A program made the position numbers and the translations under genes. A DNA stretch of 64,000 nt, from contig NC_092562.1 of assembly GCF_037975245.1 (NCBI RefSeq), forward strand, positions 27,911,554-27,975,553, in the 5' to 3' direction. Origin of the DNA: Apostichopus japonicus (Eukaryota; Echinodermata; Holothuroidea; Aspidochirotida; Stichopodidae). The notes beneath the pieces were generated by a model. The model worked only from the letters and a program-made list of their open reading frames with translations, was not told the DNA's origin and ran no database searches. Of the stretch, positions 14,601-26,800 are shown piece by piece (positions within the stretch are counted from its first letter, which is position 1; every line of letters starts with the position of its first letter).

Positions 14601-17600
14601 GTCCTCTCAACCAGCTGGGCATCTGCCTTTGACATGGTAGCTAGGTGACATATAATACAATTTCATATTATAAAGTTCCAAACAATTTTTACATGGGTTG
14701 TACGATGAAATGTAAAACTAAACATGAATAGAATACTATATTTCTGCTGACAACATATTTTACACTCCCTGTTGTCTAATTAATTCAACAAAATACTCTA
14801 CATGAAAACTATATATAGCTCAGTGGTTAACGCGGGTGCCTTTCAATCATAAGGTCCCCGGTTCGAGTCACTCCCAGATTAATGTATGTCGTCCAGTTAC
14901 AGAGTTGTTGACAATTAACAATTCATAATCATGGACGTTAAATATGAATGTAAGAGACTGACTTTGGTCAGCTTGCGGCTTTGATAAGCTTATGAGGCTT
15001 CTTCGCGAGTTCCTGCTTGCAGGAGGATCTAAATACATACATACATACATAGATACATACATATGCTCAGTCTCACTAAAAGTGAGTAAAACAACCTATA
15101 TTTATAGTAAATACAAAAATCTAAAAGTTGAGACACTTGGGAGGCCCAAGTCCTAAGTTTAACACACTTGAAGATAACAAAATAAAATGGTGCTCTCATA
15201 TTTGAACTTTGGAATAATTTATCCATTTGTTCCTAAGTTAATTATTATTTGAAGCCCCTTCATGATCATTGCTAATTTAGATACGCTGCCCAATTAACAC
15301 ACTGTCAAGGACCCCTGTTCTTAAAATCCGAGATGATATCTCCATCCTGTGATATTCAACAGCATTTTGTCACGCTATAGTTCATTTGTTTCAACTGTGA
15401 TATTCCCAGTGTATTCTGTGTGTAGAAATGTTTGAGTGTTATACTGCAGACTACAAGAGTCTTTGGCATGTGTATATTAGATCTGGTAATGTAGCCAGTT
15501 TTTTCATTGATTTAACTTGCCTTGTATCATATTTATTTTACCCCTTTGTATATATTTCATCTTTAATGGTTGGGTTTACAAGCAGGGAGCTGCTACTAGC
15601 AGCTCCCTGTTACAAGTAATTACATTAACACTCATACACTTATTTCTGATAGGGTGGCATGCCTTGTTAAAGCCACAATACACTTCTGAGAGGGCGACAC
15701 GCCCTGTTCATTAGAAGATAATTTACTGTTGTGATCTTTTGGATCATACAGATCTCTATAAACTTGTTCATACACTGTTTATGCCTCTGGGTCGGGGGTG
15801 TTGTTAGAGGCTGGTCATAACCCATAGACACCGGTCGTTATCCTAAGAGTATCCTAAGACAATACAATACCTGCCCAGCCCAGATGTGTAGATAAATGAA
15901 CCAGATGATCAGCTAACTCATTTTGGGGGAAACATCAACATAACATAACAATTCCACTGACATGCAAGGTGTAAACAACTTATTGATGGTAGTGTCCGGA
16001 AATGAGCTCATCCACAAGGAGGGGAACAAAAAAGTCACCTGTGAGCAGAAGATCTCCATCTCCTAGGAAGACTTTGCCTTAAAGGGTGTGAAGACTCGTG
16101 CACAGAGAAACGTCTCATGCCGGTAATCTGACCTAGTCTCGAATAAGGTGTAACAGAAGTGTTAGACACCACCATGGATCCCAGAAAATACACATGTATA
16201 CAGCTTGCTAGCGTCGGTAATTAGACACTAGTGTACAGTCAATGCATACAGCTACGGTCAATACCCACAACACAGTGTAAATAGCAGCGATGGACATCTC
16301 AGGTCTAGATAAAAGATAACAAGGTATCACGTTTCATTACTGTCTGCATTTTGTATCGACAAGAAGAAAACTTCACTTGCAAGGAACAGAAAGGTAATTA
16401 CTTTTTCAGAGTGCGGCACACAGTTTTGGGAGAGTCTTCAATGCCTTTAAATCTGTTGGCTCATACAGTAAATAGTGGTCTACTCTTCTTGGCACACATG
16501 GAGGACAATGCAATTTCATTCATACAGGCTTCTAGTATTACCAACTCCCTTCAAGGACAGGCCATTGAACTTCATGAGCACCCAGAATTTATAGGGGGAA
16601 CCTATCACAGGGAGGGGGAAATAAAAATACTAGTGAGTCCTATACTTTTACCAAAAGAAAATGAGGGGTGCCGCATTATAATGAAAATAAATGGTTTATC
16701 AAATGAAAGCAAGCTAAATCAAACAATAGTTTTGCATGCTTGGTCCTTGTGAGTACATGTCATCGAAATCTACTCATTCGATATATTTTGGGCATGTATG
16801 TAATGTGATGTGTAGTGTGCAACTGCTATGAAAATTTTTCAAGTGTTTTATCTGGGTATTAATGCACAAAGTCGTTGGAAGTGTGTATGTACTGCGGCAG
16901 ATGTGTAACCATTCGATATATCTTGTTTCAATTTCAGTGACAGAGCTGTTGCCGGCACTTGAAGCTTCTTGCAAAGTAAAAGTGGGAGATTGATGATATG
17001 TAACTTCAAGTGCAGCGAATCGGTTTTGCAGACAAAGGAGATCTGACCAGCCTGTTGAAGTAATAAGTATTCATTCTTCCTGAGGGAAGAATGAATACTT
17101 GCATGCACAAAATTTCCACAGTTGAAACAACATAATGAAGATTAAAAAATATAAAGAGGCCTCCAGAATCATGCGGTATGTATTGCCTCAAAATTTATAT
17201 CCATCTTCAACCCTCTCCCCACCCCTACTTTTGTAAGAAGAGATGAAATCATCCACAGTGCTGGATCATTCAGCTGGATCAATTGCAGTTTATAAGCAAA
17301 CAGAGTGGCAGGCAAACAAGGTTATATTATTTAGTATTCCTTAATGGATGTGAAATGAATTTATGCAGTGATGATGGCATACATGTGTGTGTGTGTGTGT
17401 GACACTTGCTTGTCATGGTAACTCAAAAAGTTCATGGTAGATTAGCTTTGTTATGTTCTCCGTTGGACAAATGATATAAGCAGAGAGAGTCAAAATTACT
17501 ACTTGTTTTATTGCTTTCTTGTAATGTAATTATCTCGAAACCATATGTATCTCTTTCATAGGAAGATATGTCACTGGTCATGCACCTTTGACACAGCTCG

Positions 17601-20600
17601 TAACCAAGTAAGATGGTAGCACAGCAATATTATAAATGACTATAACAATGATGTAGCAAGCTTCATACTTGGTATGTGGATCTGTCTTATAAGTACAAGA
17701 AACCCAAGGTCATTTGAGGTCAAAGGAGGTCAGTAAGTCAAATTTGGCTGTCAAAATATTGACTTTTTGAATGAAATATATTAAATATATATATATATAT
17801 ATAATCCTGGGACTTTTCGAGCAAAAAGTTCAAATTTTGATCAAAAGTCAAAATATAAGAAAAGGATAGTTTAAAGCACCATTTTGAGATAACTAAATTG
17901 TATTTTTTGGTATGAAAAAAATTCAAGAAAAAGGATGTTAACGATCTCTGGTTTTTTTGTTTTCTTTCTCAGATGTCTATGGGCATAAATGAAGAAATAA
18001 ATGTAGAAAGTTTGCCACTTTCTGAAAGTAGCATCATATTGTGATGATGATGTCAAGATATGACGAATGCACCTTCAAGCTGCTCCAGATCGTGATGGTG
18101 ATGTCAAGCTAGGAGACTAATGCACCCTCAACCTGCTCCAGATCTTGATGATGATGTCAAGCTAGCAGACGAATGCACCTTCAAGCTGCTCCAGATCGTG
18201 ATGATGATGTCAAGCTAGCAGATGAATACACCTTCAAGCTGCTCCAGATCTTGATGATGATGTCAAGGTAGCAGATGAATGCACCTTCAACCTGCTCCAG
18301 ATCGTGATGATGATGTCAAGCTAGCAGATGAATACACCTTCAAGCTGCTCCAGATCGTGATGATGATGTCAAGCTAGCAGATGAATACACCTTCAAGCTG
18401 CTCCAGATCGTGATGATGATGTCAAGCTAGCAGATGAATACACCTTCAAGCTGCTCCAGATCGTGATGATGATGTCAAGCTAGCAGATGAATGCACCTTC
18501 AACCTGCTCCAGATCTTGATGATGATGCCAAGCTAGCAGATGAATACACCTTCAAGCTGCTCCAGATCGTGATGATGATGTCAAGCTAGCAGACGAATAC
18601 ACCTTCAAGCTGCTCCAGATCGTGATGATGATGTCAAGCTAGCAGATGAATACACCTTCAACCTGCTCCAGATCGTGATGATGATACCAAGCTAGCAGAT
18701 GAATACACCTTCAAGCTGCTCCAGATCTTGATGATGATGCCAAGCTAGCAGATGAATACACCTTCAAGCTGCTCCAGATCGTGATGATGATGTCAAGCTA
18801 GCAGATGAATACACCTTCAACCTGCTCCAGATCGTGATGATGATACCAAGCTAGCAGATGAATACACCTTCAAGCTGCTCCAGATCTTGATGATGATGTC
18901 AAGCTAGCAGATGAATTCTTCCTCAATAATTGATTTTCAACACTAAGTGTTCAAATTTGAATCTAAAAGGGAACAATGTATTTGGAAACAGAGTAAATGT
19001 TAACTATGCTGATGCATTAATAACAAGTTAAATCTACACTAATAGACATAACTTAAAAGATCTATCAAACCATAGGCAATACAATATCTGTGCAAAATGA
19101 CATTATTTTATCTTTTCATAGACTTATAGATATATTTTGTTCAGGACTTTGACTATAGATATTACTTAAAACACATTCCGTCCAGTGTTGTGCTTCAATA
19201 CAAGCTGTATTGTATCAATCAAAGCAACAATGTTTTGTCTTATTTAATGTGCTCTGTATCCAGTACACTCAATATATGCCTGCGGCGAACCAGCAGTGGT
19301 CCATTTCTGGACCAGCAGAGGATCGATCCTATGGTGGCCTGCCATAGACGTACCGACGGCCTACTGGAGGAAGGCCAACAGTGGATCACCAACGAGCCAC
19401 TGGACATTTGATCAATTGGCAGGGATCTGCAAGTGACTGCAGCCCAAGGACCGCCAATGCAGCCACTGGAAGGCCATCCAACGGCTGTCAGATCTTTGCT
19501 GTCTGTGTGGCTCTTGGTACACCAAGCCAATAATAATAATAATAATAATAAATGAACTTATAAAGAGCTAAAAATCTACGAAGTATTCAATAGCGCTGTA
19601 CAAACCTAATAGAATGCCAACTTGAAAAATGACTCTTCAAACCAGACTTGAACTGACTGAGAGTGGGAGAACTCCTCACAGATATGAGCAGACCATTCCA
19701 GAGCTTGGGCCCGGCTGATGGAAAGGCACGGTCGCCATAGGTTTTCAGTTTAGTTCTGGGAACAGTGAGAGTGAGTGTATTGCTAGAACGCAAGGTATAA
19801 CGAGTATTGACCTGGAAGGACAGATGGTCTGACAAATAGGCGGGTGCCATTCCATGAATGCACTTATACACCAGGAGCAGTACTTTGAACTTAATTCTGA
19901 ATTCAACAGGCAACCAGTGCAAAGAATGGAGGATACTCAACGATGGTGTGTTGAAGTCATAGCAGTCTACAACAAGCCTGGCTGCGCTGTTCTGCAGACG
20001 TTGCAGTCTCTGAATCAGATACCCTGGAGTATCATGGAGCAAACTATTGCAATAATCCAAATGGCTATGAATAAATGAATGAACCAAGGTGCTCATAGTT
20101 CTAGAAGACATATGTTTCCTAATCTTCTTTAGCTTAAAAATATAATAGAAACCAGTCTTGCAAACTTTACTGATATGTTTATCCATTTTCATGTGTTTGT
20201 GGAAAATAACCCCGAGGTTGCGAACTTGATCACAAGAAGCAATGGAAGCACCACCAACTTTGATAGACTTATTGACGACCTTTGTGAGCTGGACTGGAGT
20301 GCCGAGAATAATGAACTCAGTTTTACTATCGTTCAGCTTCAATTTATGAGCAGCCATCCAATCCCTAATATCACAGAAAGTGACTCCTTGACCTCAGAAT
20401 CTGACCCCCTGAGTGTTGATAGATGCACAGTACTTACATTCTCAATTTGTAATGTTTTTACTCATTCAGCAAAAAAGATGATATCAGGCGCGTAGCCAGG
20501 AATTTGCCAAGGGAGGGGCGAAAATGTAGGCAAACTATCTAAGCGTAGCGCCACCATGGTTTGCGCGAAGCGTACAAGAAAATTTTGGCTGGAAATGCCT

Positions 20601-23600
20601 CCCAGATTGCTGGAAATGGCACTTCCCAGGCCTAATAAGTTGCATCTTAGCATTTTCTCTTTTAAAATTACTAGTGATATCATAAAAACATTTAATTTTT
20701 TTTTTTAAATATGCTCAAGGGGGGGCGGCTGCCCCATTCGCCCCCCCCCCTTGGCTACGCGCCTGGATGACATGAAACAACATTTATACATTCATAAAGT
20801 GGGATCAAGTTGAAGGAAGCACTGTGGATTTCATTAACTGTACAGAATTGATAACACTGTTATCTGGATTTGATAAAACAAAAATGAAACTATACAACTT
20901 TACTTCTACAGTTTTTCTACACAGATGTTAAGAGCCAAGCTTTGTTTGGCCTTTCGGAACCATTGAAAACAACGTTAATATTTAAATTTTCATTCTCATG
21001 CACCACTGTACCTAGCAAAAGAACAAGTTATACATTGACTAAGAACAATGATTTGTATAATGTGTGTAATATGTAGGCTATACAGTAGAATTCATAATAC
21101 TGTGTAGACCTGAGCTACCAGACTACCATCAAACTTGTGCAATCTTACTGTAAACGAAAATGAATAAGAAATTAATAGAACAGAAGCATAAATTGTTCAT
21201 ATTTTTGTTAGAATTTAGTCGCGTTAAGAATGTAGTAGGAAGCAATGTTGCATGAGAGCAGCAATCATTCATATTTTTATTACAATTCAGTCATGTCAAG
21301 AATGTAGTAGGAAGCAATGTTGGATGAGAGCAGGAATCATTCATATTTTTATTACAATTCAGTCATGTCAAGAATGTAGTAGGAAGCAATGTTTGATAAT
21401 CATAAGAGCAGCAATCATTCATATTTTAATTACAATTCAGTCATGTCAAGAATGTAGTAGTAAGAAACAATGTTGTATGAGAGCAGTAATCATTCATATG
21501 TTTATTACAATTCAGTCATGTCAAGAATGTAGTAGTAAGAAACAATGTTGGATGAGAGCAGCAATCATTCATATGTTTATTACAATTCAGTCATGTCAAG
21601 AATGTAGTAGGAAGCAATGTTTGATAAGAGCAGCAATCATTCATATTTTAATTACAATTCAGTCATGTCAAGAATGTAGTAGTAAGAAACAATGTTGTAT
21701 GAGAGCAGGAATCATTCATATTTTTATTACAATTCAGTCATGTCAAGAATGTAGTAAGAAGCAATGTTTGATAAGAGCAGCAATCATTCATATTTTTATT
21801 ACAATTCAGTCATGTCAAGAATGTAGTAGTAAGAAACAATGTTGCATGAGAGCAGCAATCAGTCATATTTTTATTACAATTCAGTCATGTCAAGAATGTA
21901 GTAGTAAGAAACAATGTTGTATGAGAGCAGTAATCATTCATATGTTTATTACAATTCAGTCATGTCAAGAATGTAGTAGTAAGAAACAATGTTGCATGAG
22001 AGCAGTAATCATTCATATGTTTATTACAATTCAGTCATGTTAAGAATGCCGTTATAAGAAACAGCATTGATCGACTGAGCAGGGATGAAATGAAGAGGGA
22101 CTTTACACAGACATGGGTTAATGTTTAGGCTACATTTTATTAAATTATTTTTATTGTTATCAGATCGGTCTCGGTCTATAGTTGGGATATGAAATTTCGG
22201 CTATCGACAAAAGGCTGATAGTAGCAATGTCAGTGCAACATTAATTAATATGCTGCATGATAAAAGACCTTGGCATAATATTAAGAATGCTGAAGTGGCA
22301 TTCATTGCAAGGCGTTTCTGAAGAAGACACTTAATTTACAATTGTTATACGTCTTTCCCAAACTAGGAGCATTATCGAATGGGAGGAAGCTACAAGTGGC
22401 CTGCTCTATCCGAAGTTGTGGAATTTAGACGACAGGTCAGAGCTGTTATACGGAATGTCATCAAAAATGCTGACTTTGATTTACCTATCACGATGGACAG
22501 CCCATTGGTTAGTTCATTCTGCCTTCACAATTATTAGGATATCATGTTAAATATACATTGCTTATTATTTAAATGAACATTTTGTCCTGGTAAATTATTG
22601 CTTGCACATGTAGTGTCCATTGGTAAAGGGGAAAAAATTTCCAGAGGATACTAGATGTATATATTTAAAAGGACACAAACTTGTGCAAGACTTTATGTAC
22701 ACCAGTCACTGCAACTGAGCTGGTACTAGGATTTAAACAGTAGCCGCCTTCTCCATAATGTAGTGTTTACTTCAGTCAACATGGTTTTAATGCGAAGTAA
22801 ACACTGCATTATTCCGTTATCACTCTTTGGACAAGACTTTATCGGTTGAAGTGCCGCAATGAGTGGAAAGCATACTTTGTCTGCATGAAAAGGAACACAT
22901 CAAACACTCATCCTGCCAGGTGATGAAATAATCAAGCCACTTATCATTCGGCATATCATTAATCAAAGTCTATGTGAAAAGTGGAAATCACAAAATAAAT
23001 CATATTTAGTATCACAGCAGATTACTTTATGAAATTTCCATCACAGATTTGAAAGTATAGATATCCTAAATACATTTTTCCTTCTTTCCTTTTTCTCCTC
23101 ACAAGCCTAGCGGATCTGTGTTGATAAATTGACTTTTATACTAGTTTTTGCATGAATTTCAAGAGTGTTTTCAAAAGTGTATATTCCAAGTTAATTTATT
23201 TATACTGGTATGTGTAAATAGCTAGGGTTCAGATATATGTTTGGACCATAATGTGTTAAAGAATTGCCTTTATCCATTCTCATATAGTTATTCCCCCTAC
23301 TCAATCAGAAAATATGGCAATTGGAAACTTTTGCTAAATTTTCATTTCATCCTGAAACTGGACGTTAACATGCTTATATGTTATAACTTTCAATGAATGA
23401 TTCAGTTTATATAGTCAATTGACTTTGATAATTTTAAACGGACAGACGGATACTGGATGGATGGTCCTTCGTTGGTTAATTCAAATGTCAACAATGTTCA
23501 GCATTGTTCAGCAAAATTGACACAATATATGTAATTTTAAGTGAAAATGACGAGGAGGTCTACAATATTGGGACACTAGTACTATGCTTTTGCCAAACCT

Positions 23601-23800
23601 TGAAACCTCAATACTTTTTGCAATTCTCTTTTGTTTTTCTCTATTATTATTATATTTTGTTGTTACTGTAAAGTGGGCACTCTTTATGGGCTTTGATCAT
23701 GAAAGGATTCATTTGGAGACATCTTCAGTGCTGATCAGGCAGCTTCCATTGGAAATGGTGCGAGTACCAGTAAACTGGAGAAGGGGACCAACGGAAAACG
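2641..23800 (+). CDS. ovoA: ovoA coding exons 1-6: N-terminal DinB-like domain
   Basis: Residues 1-204, encoded by six exons spread over 21 kb. DinB-2-like helical domains of EgtB/OvoA enzymes supply a three-histidine non-haem iron site. Here the candidate ligands are His75 (in FYFGHTASVY, exon 8005-8117) and His170/His174 of the HxxxHxE motif in exon 23674-23800. MGGSYKW in exon 22367-22507 is also typical of OvoA. The acceptor at 23672-23673 (ctgtaaag) has a poor polypyrimidine tract, yet it is the only one that keeps phase 0 into the conserved WALFMGF stretch. The 12.2 kb intron 10211-22366 is the longest in the gene and is full of transposon debris. Confidence 0.93.
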
Positions 23801-26800
23801 GTAAGAATGTCACACATGGTTCAGTATTATTGAAAGAATTATGCTGGCCAGCTGCCTCTACAGAATAGACCCACAGTAAAATGCATATATACATCTATCC
23901 TTGGTACCCTTTGAGGGACATCAGACCGACAGCTTGCTAAGTTTAAGCTACAGATGCTATTTTATCCATTCAAGTACCCATGCTCAACCTGAATCTGTGG
24001 CTGCAGGTATTTTCACTTTTTGGAGCACCCATGCTCCATCTGACCTTGTACTGTATACGTAGGTAATACTTTCAGTGGTGAAGTGTCCATACAGTCAGGG
24101 GGGGGGGGGCGGATGCCAACCCTGACGGACTCAAAGGGAATGCTGGTGCCCTTTTCAGCTTTGTACCACTTTTTACTTATTCGCGATTATTGACTTTTTT
24201 ATTGCACTCTAATCTACCTATATTGACATTTGCAACATTTTAATTGTCACTTTCAACACCCATATTAACTTCCGAGTTGTCACAAATGGCGATCAGACAC
24301 CTATTTATTCTTCTTTTATCTGCAAATTAGCAAGGCCCGAAAAGGGTAATTTTCGGCGATCTAGGGAGTTTCTTTACTCAAGAAATTTCTATTCACACTG
24401 TGCCAACCTGTGGTGGCACTCCGCTTTAGATAAGAGTCGAAAGCGCCCCTACAGACCATTCTCTATGTCTGTGTAGAATATAGAACAGCGGTGTGATGAC
24501 AATTCTGATTTTCAAATAAGTTGGAATATAATGTGACTGGTTTTGAGTGACACAGATTTGTCCCAGGCTTGTGGGGAAAAAATGAGTCATAAGTTATTTT
24601 ATTTTACAAAGCAGTTCCAAAATTCAAATAGGCAGCTTTCAGAATTGATACTATTCAGGTGATCTCATATGTTGTCAAAGGAAAGAGTAAAAAGCAACTT
24701 GATATAATTAAGGCTTGAAAAGCTCAATCACTTACTAATAGCTGTTCTATGAAGGAGACTATCAATTCATAAAAGTCATTTTGATATTTTTTGGGATGTG
24801 TATATCAGTAAAGTGTAACAGTAACAGTCTTTGCTATCACTCAGTCACTGAAGCTAATTGTCAGTAATAGTAAATTCAAATGTAGGCCATATACTGGTCC
24901 TGAAAACACAAACATTACAAAGGACACAGAGCTATACCCACTGGCAGTATTAGCAAACTTCTCTGAAGGACTCTATTACTACAATTTTATGATTAATTTA
25001 AGTTCTTTTGACATGTTTTTTTTGTGTTTTTTTGGCATTTGATTAAGAAAAGGATAGACTGAAACTTTATTTGTATTTGCGTTTGTTAAGATTTCTCGTT
25101 AAGTTAAGTCAAATATTTAATACCGAAACTGAATGGCATATATTGGGGTGGGAGGGCGGCCAATTAGTGGAAAAATTATTTCTACTGTGGCAAGCAATTT
25201 AATATATAAAAATACCATCATCCCGTAATGTTCATCCATATATTTCAACTTGTTATTTCAACAAATGCCCGCATAATTCCAAGAAACTATATATTTGGTG
25301 AAAAACTAAACAGAATCACTAAGTTGTAATCAAATCGTTCATTTACTTTAAACTAATAACATTCACGAAGTTGATGATTAATGTAATTAAAACAGCCAGA
25401 CTCTAATAATGTCATAAACTTTATTAACAGGATCTGTTTTCTACCTCTGCTATTAAAGTTGAAATATCATAATGATAAAATTCATGCATGTGGAGATATA
25501 TACTCCTACTGTTGGGTATGTTACATGCCCTTGGTTTATTAATTATTGAATGTTAAATATTTTATTAGTTGGGCATAAAAAATAGCCTCGGTATATCAAT
25601 TATTGAATATTATATATTTTATTACACTCTAAAAACAAAAGTGGAGTGAATTTTCACCTCTTTCAAAGAGTGTCTAGAGGGACCACTCTTTAAAGAGTGA
25701 ATTTCACTCTTCTAAAAGGGTGAAACAATTTTCAATCCTGTACTGAAAGAATTATTTCACGCCACAAAAGAGTGAAATTTACAAAGGTTGAGAGTGAACA
25801 GTCACTCCAAAGGAGTGATGTAACTATTGTGTGTTATTATTGGTGAAAGGGAACAAGCAGTTTTTAGTCTAATTTCTTTGCTGAACAGTTAAAGTTGGTG
25901 GTATTTCAAATCAAGGCATAGCAATCAAGAACTCTTGTACTTTACACCGGACAGGATTATGGGTTTTTCATTTCTGGGTAAGTTTCTCAATCACATATCC
26001 AAATAAACATAAAATATAAAACAAATGATCTAAACTGTAAACAGAATTAAACTACCGTAAGATTTGCAGGGCAATTTAGAGAAAATGCAAAAAATGATAA
26101 AAAGTCAAAATTTTGAAATTTGGGGTTACTTTTGGAAACGTGTCGGAATCTCATTCAACAAGTTAGGAACTTTTCTTCAACGGCCATCGTCAGTGGGAAT
26201 TTAGTGCGTAAAATGGATCGATGTTTTCACATGCTATATGTATGAAAGTTTTCTCTCAACAGGGCGTATTTCACGAACTCCATCGTGACCTTGTTCTTAT
26301 CAGAGTTTACTATAGTATAAGTTGAAAAAGCACCCTAAAGCTAGTATAAACAAGTGGAAAGTAAATAAAATGGCTGTCAATTTATTTTTGGAACACATTT
26401 TTTTTTTTTTTACATAAAGTAGTTTTGAATTTAAAGTACATTCCATATTCAAGGGATCTTAATTTAGCCTGATAATATTGTTACTGGTAGTATGGTTAAT
26501 TAATTAAGGCAATCATATTTAATTGTCATTTCGTTTGATATTGAAAAACCTACAACTGAACAAATGTAGTGCTACAAACTGACCTTTCTAGCAGGAAGTC
26601 AACTAACCTCTATTGATAACAAAAGGTTGTACTCATGGTCCTATTGGACCTCAGCTCCGCCTCTGGTCCTATTGGACCTCAGCTCCACCTCTGGTCCCAT
26701 TTGACCTCAGTTCTGCCTCATTTGACACGGTTGATCACCCTATTCTGCTTGACATTTTGGAAAACGATTTTGGTATTATAAAACCTGGTTTATATATTTA

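Noticed and set aside
16351-16752. 133-codon + strand open frame
   Set aside because: It begins inside the MITE 16079-16450 and has no recognisable domain or splice context.
21252-22043. 264-codon Cys-rich repeat protein
   Set aside because: Entirely coincides with a minisatellite inside an ovoA intron; kept only as a finding to test.
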